Assembly (NCBI RefSeq): GCF_014642855.1
Contig: NZ_BMJB01000002.1
Span: forward strand, 62,001 to 126,000
Length of the DNA: 64,000 nucleotides
Reading direction: 5' to 3'
Source of the DNA: Edaphobacter acidisoli
GTDB lineage: Bacteria; Acidobacteriota; Terriglobia; Terriglobales; Acidobacteriaceae
The position numbers were made by a program, and so were the translations under genes. The notes under the pieces were generated by a model, which was not told where the DNA came from, searched no databases, and saw nothing but the letters and a program-made list of their open reading frames with translations. Positions within the stretch are counted from its first letter, which is position 1. Each line of letters starts with the position of its first letter. Shown here piece by piece: positions 56,119 through 64,000 of this stretch.

Positions 56119-57305
56119 ACCGCCGTGATTTTCTCTACTCCGGTGCGGCCATTGCGGCCATGTCAACCCAAGGGATGACTGCCCGCTCGTATGCGTCGGT
56201 GCTCGGCGCAAACGGCCGTGTTGGTCTTGGCGTTATTGGATTAGGACGCCGTGGCACTATCGTCAGCAACGGCTTCGTGCAAGATCCTCGCGTTCGGATT
56301 GTTGCGCTTTGTGATGTCTATGGCGAACAGGCGAAAAAGTTTCAGCAGCGGTTCGCGGCGAATCTTGCACAGCCTGCACTAGCCGTCGACCATCATGATC
56401 TGCTTGCGCGCAAAGATGTGGACGCTGTGTTGATCTCCACGCCAGATCATCTGCACGTAGAGATCGGTTGCGATGCCTTGAACGCAGGCAAGGACGTGTA
56501 CCTGGAAAAGCCGACAGTGCATCGCTGGAGTGATCATACGAAACTCAGCGAGACTGCCGGACGCTCCAGACGTGTGTTGCAGTGCGGCATGCAGCAACGC
56601 AGTGGTGAGCACTATGCGCGCGCAAAGCAGGAGTTCTTCGACAGCGGCAAGCTTGGCAATGTCGTCTTCGTTCGTGCAGTGTGGAGCAACTTTCCATGGC
56701 AGCGGCGTGACATCAAGCCTGAGCCGAAGCCGGCAAATCTTAACTGGGGCCTCTTCCTTGGACCCGCGCCGAAGGTTCCCTACGAGTTGGTGCGTTATAG
56801 CTCGTGGCGGTCGTTTCATGCATACGGCAATGGCCTGCTCGCCGACATTCTCACGCACTGGGTGGATGTTGCGCAGTGGATGCTTAACGATAGCCAGCCG
56901 CAGAAAGCCTCTGCGTTTGGTGGCATCTATGTTCTTCACCAGGAGAGGGACAATCCAGACACAGTAAGTGCAATGATCCAGTACAAGAATTGGAATCTAA
57001 ACTTTGAGTCGTCAGTACTCTCCATCCGTGATGATCATCCATCTGTCTACTTCGAAGGCACCGAAGGAAACCTAAACCTGACGCGCGAGGGCTATACCTA
57101 CACCCCGACACGTGGCGTTCCGGTAGAGGTGAAGTCCACTCAGAACCTTGACGCCGCACATCCCAAAAATTTCCTCGACGCAATTATCACGGGTAGCTCT
57201 GTAAGTGCGCCAATCACAGCTGGTATCGATGCTAGCCGACCAGTTGCTATGGCGTTGCAATCGTATTGGACACATTCGACGGTTTCTGTTGCGGATTTGA
57301 CATAG
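56115..57305 (+). CDS. Exported Gfo/Idh/MocA-family oxidoreductase
   Basis: A 396-residue NAD(P)-dependent dehydrogenase. A twin-arginine start (NRRDFLYSGAAIAAMS) is followed by the Rossmann fold (VGLGVIGLGRRGTIVSNG), ALCDVYGEQAKKF, the nucleotide/catalytic EKPT motif (VYLEKPTVHR) and a C-terminal substrate domain (DILTHWVDVAQWM with the conserved HxxD-like His). Tat export lets it carry its folded cofactor to the periplasm. Relatives oxidise sugars at C3 or C2 or transfer hydride within a sugar. It begins in the ATGA overlap with the isomerase gene. Confidence 0.88.
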   Translation: MNRRDFLYSGAAIAAMSTQGMTARSYASVLGANGRVGLGVIGLGRRGTIVSNGFVQDPRVRIVALCDVYGEQAKKFQQRFAANLAQPALAVDHHDLLARKDVDAVLISTPDHLHVEIGCDALNAGKDVYLEKPTVHRWSDHTKLSETAGRSRRVLQCGMQQRSGEHYARAKQEFFDSGKLGNVVFVRAVWSNFPWQRRDIKPEPKPANLNWGLFLGPAPKVPYELVRYSSWRSFHAYGNGLLADILTHWVDVAQWMLNDSQPQKASAFGGIYVLHQERDNPDTVSAMIQYKNWNLNFESSVLSIRDDHPSVYFEGTEGNLNLTREGYTYTPTRGVPVEVKSTQNLDAAHPKNFLDAIITGSSVSAPITAGIDASRPVAMALQSYWTHSTVSVADLT

Positions 57306-57388
57306 TATTCCGGAGCGCCATGGATGCGGCGCTTCAAAGCCCATGTATCGACGTTAGTCCTGCTTAAGCACTGGAAAGGAAGGCCAAA

Positions 57389-60300
57389 ATGAAGTTCAGA
57401 CGATACAGACTTTTGTTTTTATCTCTTGGGATTGTCTTCTCTCTCTTCCCCGGGAATATGTTGTTGGCGCAATCGACAGGCAGCATCCGTGGCACGGTCA
57501 GCGATACAACTGGCGCAAACATTGTGGATGCCACCGTCACCGCCACCAACCCTTCTACCGGGCTTACTCGAACTCAGCAGACAAATGGTGATGGCATCTT
57601 TGTCTTTCCTGACTTGCCCATCGGCTCCTACACACTGCAGATTGCGAAGCATGGCTTTCAGACGCAGCAACGCGAAGCGCTTGAACTGCTGACCGGCCAG
57701 AACATCGCGCTCGACATCAAGCTGACTGTTGGAATCCAAACTGTTTCGGTTGAGGTCGACACGGACACGCAACAGATCCAGACAGCAACCTCCGAGGTCG
57801 CTACGACCGTCGACCAAAAGCAAATGCAAGACCTTCCTTTGAATGGAAGAAATCCATTGCAGCTTACGGCATTGACGCCTGGTGCGGTGCTGACAAACAC
57901 GGGGACAGAGAGCGGACAGCAAGATAACACTGGCCTGTCTGTAAACGGCCTTCGCGCAACCCAGAACAACTATCAGCTTGATGGCTCTATCTACGTCGAT
58001 CGCTTCTTTGATTCGGTCCCCATTCTGCCGAACCCAGATGCGCTCCAGGAGTTCACCATTCAGGCGGCGAACTTCAGTGCGGAGTTTGCGGGCGCGGGCG
58101 CGGTGGTGCAGCTCTCCACACGCTCTGGTACCAATCAGCTTCACGGCTCGGCGTTCGAGTTCTTCCGGAATACTGTTCTGAATGCAAAGAACTACTTTCA
58201 GAGCACCATCCCGCCATACAAACTCAATCAGTTCGGTGGCACAGTTGGTGCGCCAATTGTGATTCCGCACATCTACAACGGCAAAGATAAGACATTCTTC
58301 TTCTTCGCTGCAGAAGACATGCAGCAGCGATCGTCGCCAAATCCGATCAGCATCAACGTCCCGACAGCCGCCGAGCTGAAGGGAGATTTCTCCGGCCAAT
58401 CGAAAACTATCTACAACCCTTCAACCGGCCTGCCTTATTCCGGTAACATCATCACCACTCCTGAAAGCCCACTCTCCGCAGCCGTCGCCAAGGAATACAT
58501 CGATCCAGTCCTTGCTAACCCAAACACTAACCAGCAGACCGGCAACTTCAAGTCTTCCTCAAACTCCAACGTCGACCGCACGCAATATCTCGTCAAGGTC
58601 GATCACGCCGTCCACGCGAACAACCACCTGAGCGGTCGTTATTTCTACGTGCAGGACAACTTCCAGCGTGCGTTCAACGCGCCATTGGGCTTCTTTGCCG
58701 AAAATCTCTTCCGCAATCAGTCGCTTACGTTAAGCGACACGCAAATTTTCAGCAATACGCTCACCGGCACGATCTACGCGACAGGTTCACGCTACGCGCG
58801 CACACAAATACCTGAGACGCCGACGCTGCATACCCTGCAGGATCTCGGTCAGAACCTGCCCCTGGGCACAACCGTCCCCATCTTCGCGGGTGTGCGTGCC
58901 AATATCTCCGGTTTCGTCGACTTGTTCTCCGGTGGAGCGCTCACTCAGGACTCGACTACTTTTGAATACAAAGCGCAACTGGTGAAGGTCCTTGGAGCGC
59001 ACACGATTAGCTTTGGCGGCGGATACGAGCGCACCCGTATTGACGCCGACGACTTCTCCTATACGCCCGGCGACCACACCTTCAACGGTTCCCGCACCCA
59101 GAATGCCGCGGGCCAAGGAGGCTCCGCCGCCGCGGACTTCTATCTAGGACTCGGCTCCACCTTCTTCCAGGACAACGGCCGCAAATTCTACCTGCGCGAA
59201 AACCGTCCTGCTATCTATATTCAGGACGACTGGAAGGTCACACGTGCGTTGACGGTCAACGCTGGTGTTCGCTGGGACCCCTGGCTTCCTCCGATTGACC
59301 TTAACGAATCACTCGTCGGCTTCAAGGCTGGCCAGCAATCAACCGTTGCCCCCGGCGCGCCCGTTGGCATGGTCTTCAATGGCGATGCAGGAACCGTCCC
59401 TTCGGTCTTCCACAACAACTACAAAGCATTCGGTCCACGTCTCGGCTTCGCCTACAATGTCGCCGGTCAGGGGCGGACCGTCGTCCGCGGTGCCTACGGC
59501 ATCTTCTACGGCTTCCCCGAGGGCTTGCTCTATCAGCGGACCGACGCAGCACAGCCTATTGACCTCTACCTCAACATTCCAGCGCCCCCGGCCTGGGACA
59601 ACATCTATGCCGGCTTCCCCGGCGGCGATCCCTTTCCGCGCGCGCACGTCCCGCCAAGCCAGTTCAAAACCTACAGCTTCATCCTACCCGTGTCAGGAGG
59701 CCTCCTTAATCCCGCATCGAAGGTCGCTTACAACCAGAACTACAACCTCACCGTCGAGCAGCAGCTTCCCGGCAACATGGCTATGTCGCTTGCCTACGTT
59801 GGAAACCACGCGGTTCACATCATGGCTTCGCGGCAGTTCAACCCAGCGGTTTATGGCCCGGGAGCGACCATCGGCAACGAAAACTCACGCCGTCTCTATC
59901 CCGGCCTCGGAGCGATGGAACTGGCAGACGCCTACTCGTACGAGCTTTACAACTCGCTCCAACTCAACGTCACCCGCCGTGTCTCCAGGGACCTGACTCT
60001 GCTCGGCAATCTGGTCTGGGCCAGAGTCACGGACAACACCTCATCGGGAACGGAAGGCCAGGCTGGTCCGCCAAACCCCTACAACCTCAACAGCTCTCGC
60101 GGCCCCGCCGACTTTGACCAGGCCGTGCGCGTCAACATCTCCGCCAACTACTATCTGCCGAAGTTCACCAGTAGCCGGCACTGGGGTGAGCTCGCCAACG
60201 GATGGCAGTTGAATATGATCGCGAACCTTCGGACAGGAATGCCCTACACTGTAACCAGCGGCACAGACCGATCACTCTCTGGCATCGGCAACGACTACGC

Positions 60301-60667
60301 CGACATCGTTCCCGGCGTTAGTACGAATCGTACTGCCGGTTTCTCGCGTATTGCGGAATACTTCAATCCGGCAGCCTTCAATCCGGCGGCCATCGGCACC
60401 TTCGGTAATACGCACCGCAATGTTTATCGCGGTCCAGGATATGAAGACATTGACGCCTCCATCTTTAAGGACTTTTTCACCGAACGTCGTGTTCACGGCC
60501 AGTTCCGTGCAGAAGGATTCAACATCCTGAACCACACCAATCTCAACAATCCGGTAACCACCGTGTCCAGCAAAAATAGCGTTATAGGAACGCCTAATAG
60601 CCTAGGAACGATCAATGGTTCGGGCGATCCACGCGTTTTCCAGTTCGGCGCGAAGATCTTGTTCTAA
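57389..60667 (+). CDS. TonB-dependent receptor with N-terminal carboxypeptidase-regulatory-like domain (Oar type)
   Basis: A 1092-residue outer-membrane protein with a strong GGAAGG site. After the signal peptide (NMLLAQ) comes a carboxypeptidase-D regulatory-like beta sandwich (about 30-110; GSIRGTVSDTTGANIVDATV, GSYTLQIAKHGFQT). The plug has LPLNGRNPLQLTALTPGAV and LSVNGLRATQNNYQLDG; the barrel runs to the final FGAKILF. This architecture is the large receptor family greatly expanded in acidobacteria and thought to bring in oligosaccharides. Placed among periplasmic sugar enzymes, it is the likely importer of their substrate. Confidence 0.9.
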   Translation: MKFRRYRLLFLSLGIVFSLFPGNMLLAQSTGSIRGTVSDTTGANIVDATVTATNPSTGLTRTQQTNGDGIFVFPDLPIGSYTLQIAKHGFQTQQREALELLTGQNIALDIKLTVGIQTVSVEVDTDTQQIQTATSEVATTVDQKQMQDLPLNGRNPLQLTALTPGAVLTNTGTESGQQDNTGLSVNGLRATQNNYQLDGSIYVDRFFDSVPILPNPDALQEFTIQAANFSAEFAGAGAVVQLSTRSGTNQLHGSAFEFFRNTVLNAKNYFQSTIPPYKLNQFGGTVGAPIVIPHIYNGKDKTFFFFAAEDMQQRSSPNPISINVPTAAELKGDFSGQSKTIYNPSTGLPYSGNIITTPESPLSAAVAKEYIDPVLANPNTNQQTGNFKSSSNSNVDRTQYLVKVDHAVHANNHLSGRYFYVQDNFQRAFNAPLGFFAENLFRNQSLTLSDTQIFSNTLTGTIYATGSRYARTQIPETPTLHTLQDLGQNLPLGTTVPIFAGVRANISGFVDLFSGGALTQDSTTFEYKAQLVKVLGAHTISFGGGYERTRIDADDFSYTPGDHTFNGSRTQNAAGQGGSAAADFYLGLGSTFFQDNGRKFYLRENRPAIYIQDDWKVTRALTVNAGVRWDPWLPPIDLNESLVGFKAGQQSTVAPGAPVGMVFNGDAGTVPSVFHNNYKAFGPRLGFAYNVAGQGRTVVRGAYGIFYGFPEGLLYQRTDAAQPIDLYLNIPAPPAWDNIYAGFPGGDPFPRAHVPPSQFKTYSFILPVSGGLLNPASKVAYNQNYNLTVEQQLPGNMAMSLAYVGNHAVHIMASRQFNPAVYGPGATIGNENSRRLYPGLGAMELADAYSYELYNSLQLNVTRRVSRDLTLLGNLVWARVTDNTSSGTEGQAGPPNPYNLNSSRGPADFDQAVRVNISANYYLPKFTSSRHWGELANGWQLNMIANLRTGMPYTVTSGTDRSLSGIGNDYADIVPGVSTNRTAGFSRIAEYFNPAAFNPAAIGTFGNTHRNVYRGPGYEDIDASIFKDFFTERRVHGQFRAEGFNILNHTNLNNPVTTVSSKNSVIGTPNSLGTINGSGDPRVFQFGAKILF

Positions 60668-60690
60668 TAACACCTAAGACTCAACAATGG

Positions 60691-60722
60691 GTCAGTCCGA
60701 GTTTGATTACGGACTGACCCGA
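60691..60722 (+). terminator. Perfect hairpin after the TonB receptor
   Basis: GGGTCAGTCCG (60691-60701) and CGGACTGACCC (60712-60722) form an eleven-base perfect stem with a ten-base loop, 24 bases after the receptor stop and 24 before the isomerase start. There is no T run, so it may stabilise the receptor mRNA or reduce read-through instead of ending transcription. Confidence 0.6.
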
Positions 60723-60745
60723 ATTCTGAAGAAGGAGTGTAGGAA

Positions 60746-61630
60746 ATGATGATTGATTCGTTGGGTTTACTGCACACGCGGCGGCAATTTCTTCGCGGTA
60801 CAGTTGCAGCGGCTGCGGGCTTGGGTCTTGGAGCGTCGTCCTTTGCCGAAGCTGCACCCTTGAGCGCGTTTGGCGTTCAGCTCTACACCGCGCGTAAAGA
60901 CGTCATAGCTGACCCGGTCAAGACGCTCCAGACCATCCGTCAGATTGGCTATCGCTGCGTCGAAACCTTTGCCGCCGAGTACAAGAGCACGAACGCAAAA
61001 GACCTGCGCAAGATGATCACCGACGCAGGTCTTGCTTTGCCCAGCGCACATTTCGGTTACAACGAGATGAGTCAACGTCTTGATTACGCGAAAGAACTTG
61101 GCGTTCACTACGTTGTCGTCGGATCGACCCCCGTCAACATCGCCAACTCAGTCGACGGCTTCAAGCAGGCCGCGCACCAGTACAATCAGTGGGGAGAACA
61201 AGCCCGCAAACTTGGCCTTAGCTTCGCCTTCCATAATCACAACACAGAGTTTCAGCGCTTCGATGGCCGCACCGGCTTAGATATCCTTCTCGCCGAAACC
61301 GATCCCCATCTCGTTCAGTGGCAGATGGACTGCTACTGGGTCACCGAAGCTGGCTCCGACCCTGTCCAGCTTATCCGGCAGCACGGACACCGCCTTCAAT
61401 CACTACATTTCAAAGACCGCAAACCTGACTTCCTGCCATCGACCATCCTCGGCAAAGATGCCCAGCACTTCACTGAGGTAGGAACAGGCACGATTAATTG
61501 GCGCGCGATATGGAATGCCGCTTCAGCTGTCGGCATCAAGTACTTCTTCGTCGAGCAGGACACCACGGAGATTCCAGCGCTCGACAGTTTGAAGATTAGC
61601 TTCGCGAATTTGAAGCGCCTGCTCGCATAA
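60746..61630 (+). CDS. Exported sugar phosphate isomerase/epimerase-like TIM barrel (2)
   Basis: A 294-residue protein with an AGGAGTG-type site and a Tat signal (TRRQFLRGTVAAAAGLGLG). The barrel pattern matches the first isomerase: FGVQLYTARKD, QIGYRCVETFAAE, FAFHNHNTEFQRF, WQMDCYWVTEAG, SLHFKDRKP and the C-terminal VEQDTTE supplying the conserved Glu. The two isomerases share the fold but are not close copies. With the oxidoreductase it completes an apparent periplasmic oxidise-isomerise-transport module. Confidence 0.88.
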   Translation: MMIDSLGLLHTRRQFLRGTVAAAAGLGLGASSFAEAAPLSAFGVQLYTARKDVIADPVKTLQTIRQIGYRCVETFAAEYKSTNAKDLRKMITDAGLALPSAHFGYNEMSQRLDYAKELGVHYVVVGSTPVNIANSVDGFKQAAHQYNQWGEQARKLGLSFAFHNHNTEFQRFDGRTGLDILLAETDPHLVQWQMDCYWVTEAGSDPVQLIRQHGHRLQSLHFKDRKPDFLPSTILGKDAQHFTEVGTGTINWRAIWNAASAVGIKYFFVEQDTTEIPALDSLKISFANLKRLLA

Positions 61631-62078
61631 GTTTGGGGCACCCTCAATCAATTCCAATTCCCAAGCGGTTGGGATGCGATTGCGAGAACTCTACCGGGCC
61701 GGGCCGAGCAAAGAGGACATTGAAGTGACAAGCGTAAGAGCACATACAACGGCGACACGTGATTGTTATGTCCTTGCTTGAGCCATTCCGAATACGGCGT
61801 ACAGATAAATGGTCAGGCCAAAATTTCTTAAGTAGTTAAATGTGGGTTACTTTTCCAACAATGGATCTGCTGGGCTCTCTCGAACATCGGCCGACCACCG
61901 TGGTGATAGCTCTACTAAGCTAAGGGGTCGAAAGGTAGCTATATAAACATTTACTCGATCTCTATAGCTGGTTTAAGGCCAGCGATTTTTCTTGACAACC
62001 TGGCAGGGCGGACTTTACTGTGTCGGAGTTCCCGTAGGAGTGTCATTTTTCTCGTCATAGTGGACGGACCATTTTTAG
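61631..62078. other. Intergenic region without an intact gene
   Basis: No convincing coding frame, tRNA or known RNA. Visible items are a seven-base inverted repeat AGCTATA/TATAGCT near 61936-61964 and a promoter-like TTGACA (61992-61997) with TACTGT (62016-62021) 18 bases on, which would transcribe the PEP-CTERM remnants downstream. Codon bias is absent. Confidence 0.45.
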
Positions 62079-62297
62079 ATAATCGTTATTTTAGGTCTGC
62101 TGTCTCGGGCTGGTATCGTACGCTCTTTTGCTACTCAGAGCGGCTGCCCATCTATGCCATTTCAGGTGATCACAGACCAGCAGAGCGTTGTCCCCGAACC
62201 GGGGAGCCTGGCTTTAACTGTGACCGGTGTGTTGATGCTTGCATTTCTTACTGGCAGAGGGTTGATCAGACAAGCGGGTGAGGATTCTCGCACCTAA
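62079..62297 (+). pseudogene. PEP-CTERM protein remnant 1 (tail only)
   Basis: In the frame beginning 62079 (ATG at 62154) the end reads VVPEPGSLALTVTGVLMLAF and then LTGRGLIRQAG: a VPEP motif, a hydrophobic segment and a basic end, the exact layout of a PEP-CTERM exosortase sorting signal. The frame is closed by a stop just upstream at 62076-62078, and no body with signal peptide precedes it. Either the gene has decayed, or a very small protein of 47 residues is made. No exosortase gene is in the window. Confidence 0.65.
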
Positions 62298-62356
62298 ACT
62301 GGATGGTCAATTGATTGAGACCCTTGCTTCTAAGGATTCCTAGAGCTGAGAGTTGA

Positions 62357-62665
62357 CTTGCTACGAATGATCTGGCGGGTGCTCTCCATGCGGGCATTGG
62401 AGGGTGCCTTTACAACTTTTGGGGAACTTGCAATAGGCTTCGCTGGCGGTACTCTCCGGTAGTTGCTGATGGAGCTGCCATGAATATGCTGCCCTGCCTT
62501 GTTGCCGAGCCTGCTTCAATTATCTACATTGTGACGGGAACTTTGGGCCTTTGTCTGGTCCGCTTCCGTCCAAGTAAGCGCTCGGCACGGTCCTCGGTGA
62601 TAATGCTCTTCTGCCGCCACTCGACCCATAAGAGGTTGGCTGAGGTCAATCTGTTTGAGGTATAA
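62357..62665 (+). pseudogene. PEP-CTERM protein remnant 2 (tail only)
   Basis: The frame open from 62357 (first ATG at 62480) contains LVAEPASIIYIVTGTLGLCL then VRFRPSKRSARS, a PEP-CTERM-like tail with the first Pro of PEP changed to Ala, a hydrophobic segment and a basic end. It continues 28 further residues past the basic end, which an active signal would not. No start, ribosome site or body is found. It lies 60 bases after remnant 1 and in a different frame. Confidence 0.6.
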
Positions 62666-62691
62666 GGGCTGGACCCGAGCGAATTCAAGCG

Positions 62692-62720
62692 TTGACTCAC
62701 CCAGTAGTCTCGGCTATTCT
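62692..62720 (+). promoter_or_regulatory. Promoter of the rplM-rpsI operon
   Basis: TTGACT (62692-62697) and TATTCT (62715-62720) are exactly 17 bases apart, the best promoter match in the region. Transcription from about 62727 gives a leader near 270 bases before rplM, which has no open frame with a ribosome site and could carry a ribosomal-protein autoregulatory structure. Confidence 0.65.
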
Positions 62721-62995
62721 TAAAACTCGCGCAGTCTCGCATCTGCGCCCCTGTGTCTGTTTGTGACTGGGCGGCGTTGGCATTCGGGACATCCGTGGTG
62801 GATCCACCAGGCGCACTCCCATCCGGGAATGCCCTGAAGCACCCATCCAAAAGGTTTTGTGCGGAGCCCGAGCCTGGGCGAGGAATCTCTCGCGCCGCGT
62901 GCAGGCTAGTTTTCATTTGATGTGCGGCAGCAAACATTCTTTCTTCATGGAACACGCCGAACACTGAAGACGGCAGAAACAAGGAGCAACTCGAC

Positions 62996-63430
62996 ATGCC
63001 TACAACTATTCCCAGCGGCAAAGACGTTCAGCGCAAGTGGTTCGTCATTGATGCCAGCGGTCAGACTCTGGGGCGCCTCGCCACTCACGCCGCGTCGGTT
63101 CTCGCCGGCAAGCTCAGCCCTCTGTATACTCCGTATCTCGACATGGGCGACCACGTCGTCATTATTAATGCGGAGAAGATTGTGCTGACTGGTCTCAAGT
63201 CCGACAAGAAGCTTTATCGCCGCTACACGGGTTTCCCCGGCGGTCTGCGCGAAGAGTCCTTCGTCAGCCTGCTGGCCCGCCGCCCGGAGGCCATCATCGA
63301 GCAGGCTGTCAAAGGCATGCTTCCCAAGTCGAAGTTGGGCCGCCAGATGGCGACCAAGCTCAAGGTTTACAAAGGCGAGCGTCATCCGCATCTCGCCCAG
63401 AAGCCCCAGCCGATGCAGATTGCTAGCTAG
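62996..63430 (+). CDS. rplM: 50S ribosomal protein L13
   Basis: The 144-residue L13 protein with an AAGGAG site. [35 protein letters not shown] and the [10 protein letters not shown]...[13 protein letters not shown] segments are characteristic. L13 binds 23S rRNA early in large-subunit assembly. The gene is followed by rpsI after 92 bases, the usual bacterial order; a long leader precedes it. Length and motifs are normal. Confidence 0.98.
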   Translation: MPTTIPSGKDVQRKWFVIDASGQTLGRLATHAASVLAGKLSPLYTPYLDMGDHVVIINAEKIVLTGLKSDKKLYRRYTGFPGGLREESFVSLLARRPEAIIEQAVKGMLPKSKLGRQMATKLKVYKGERHPHLAQKPQPMQIAS

Positions 63431-63522
63431 TTTGCAGGGTTTCGGCTTACGGTCCGACTTTGGGTCGGGTCGATTCAAGATTCAGGGCTTTTGGCCCAGA
63501 GGTACAAGTTCTAAGGAGCATC

Positions 63523-63918
63523 ATGGCAGATCTCGTTCAGTATTACGGAACCGGCCGCCGCAAGTCCTCGATTGCGCGCGTCTTCCTGCGCCCGGGCAGT
63601 GGCAAATTTACCGTCAACAAGCGTGAGTTCGAGCAGTACTTCGTCACGCCGGCACAGCGCGCAGCGGCCAAGCAGTCGCTCGGTGTGCAAGGTATCGACG
63701 AAACCTTTGACATCATCACGACGGTTAAGGGTGGTGGTGTCATGGGTCAGGCCGACGCAGTGCGTCTAGGTATCGCCCGTGCCCTGATGGAGTTCAACCC
63801 CGAGCTGCGCAAGGCCCTCAAGTCCGAGGGCTTTGTAACACGCGACTCGCGCGGCAAGGAACGCAAGAAATATGGACAGCGTGGCGCTCGCGCTCGCTTC
63901 CAGTTCTCGAAACGCTAA
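63523..63918 (+). CDS. rpsI: 30S ribosomal protein S9
   Basis: The 131-residue S9 protein. The ATG at 63523, with an AAGGAG site, is chosen; an upstream in-frame ATG (63460) would add 21 unrelated residues. YYGTGRRKSSIARVFLRPG, TVKGGGVMGQADAVRLGIA and the basic end KKYGQRGARARFQFSKR, whose last Lys-Arg contacts P-site tRNA, are diagnostic. Co-transcribed with rplM. Confidence 0.98.
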   Translation: MADLVQYYGTGRRKSSIARVFLRPGSGKFTVNKREFEQYFVTPAQRAAAKQSLGVQGIDETFDIITTVKGGGVMGQADAVRLGIARALMEFNPELRKALKSEGFVTRDSRGKERKKYGQRGARARFQFSKR

Positions 63919-63931
63919 GAAGCGGGCTTCT

Positions 63932-63959
63932 CGCTGCCGTCTGCTGACGGATGGCAGCG
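63932..63959 (+). terminator. Hairpin after rpsI
   Basis: CGCTGCC (63932-63938) pairs with GGCAGCG (63953-63959), with a further GTC/GAC inside. There is no T run before the window ends. It may end the rplM-rpsI transcript or belong to the leader of the next gene, which is not in the window. Confidence 0.45.
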
Positions 63960-64000
63960 GGGAGCATCGAATTGATTTTCGCAACACCCTCCGGAGCCCT

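Noticed and set aside
62060..62281. A 73-codon plus-strand frame
   Set aside because: The PEP-CTERM tail is in another frame over the same bases and is the better explanation.
62524..63021. A 165-codon minus-strand frame upstream of rplM
   Set aside because: It overlaps the rplM promoter and start; no ribosome site or domain.

Overview
The window looks like a chromosomal segment of a soil acidobacterium, class Acidobacteriia (Terriglobales; Granulicella, Edaphobacter or Terriglobus type). Evidence: high-GC coding bias throughout; a very long TonB-dependent receptor with an N-terminal carboxypeptidase-regulatory-like domain; a giant protein of FG-GAP blades and bacterial Ig-like repeats with a C-terminal membrane tail; many Tat-exported sugar enzymes; several secreted plant-polysaccharide hydrolases; and PEP-CTERM tails. 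The genus is inference; no 16S rRNA gene is present.

Layout. 1-6070: two overlapping TldD/PmbA-type genes (the first with the zinc motif, the second without), the cell-wall lipoprotein RlpA with a small partner, and two secreted paralogues with a DPRYYRM motif. 6369-8465: a large radical SAM enzyme of the tetraether/membrane-spanning-lipid synthase (Tes/Mss) type. 8543-10656: a membrane protein, a Phd/VapC toxin-antitoxin pair with its operators, and an M15 (DUF882) murein peptidase. 10803-16094: a YceH-TrmO-like fusion, a four-PAS histidine kinase and a GH2 enzyme. 16149-19693: a TetR regulator sharing a palindromic operator with a small exported protein, then a PL4 rhamnogalacturonan lyase behind a GntR-type operator. 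19767-25954: a PKHD hydroxylase with a TonB siderophore receptor, then an ABC exporter. 26118-28829: gyrA.

28933-31367 is an AT-richer accessory island: a fused GmrSD-type restriction protein, an intact BrnA antitoxin, and a brnT toxin gene broken by two frameshifts. 31652-44605 returns to metabolism: GH9, a FAD/Fe-S 2-hydroxyacid dehydrogenase, an ALDH7-type aldehyde dehydrogenase, a GH13-like protein without catalytic residues, a LOG protein, an ABC-F ATPase and a lactonase. 44938-51749 holds the giant repeat protein and a small outer-membrane barrel.

51870-55044 is RNA-rich: tRNA-Ser(UGA), a cobalamin riboswitch in front of the B12-independent methionine synthase metE, and a candidate small RNA ending in a strong intrinsic terminator. 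55228-61630 is a carbohydrate cluster of two Tat-exported sugar isomerases, a Tat-exported Gfo/Idh/MocA oxidoreductase and a TonB-dependent receptor, probably working together in the periplasm. 61631-62995 has no intact gene but carries two successive PEP-CTERM tails without bodies. The window ends with rplM-rpsI. The observations I rate highest are the Tes/Mss-like enzyme, the catalytic/non-catalytic TldD pair, the YceH-TrmO fusion, the PEP-CTERM remnants, the candidate small RNA and the dead brnT next to a live brnA.
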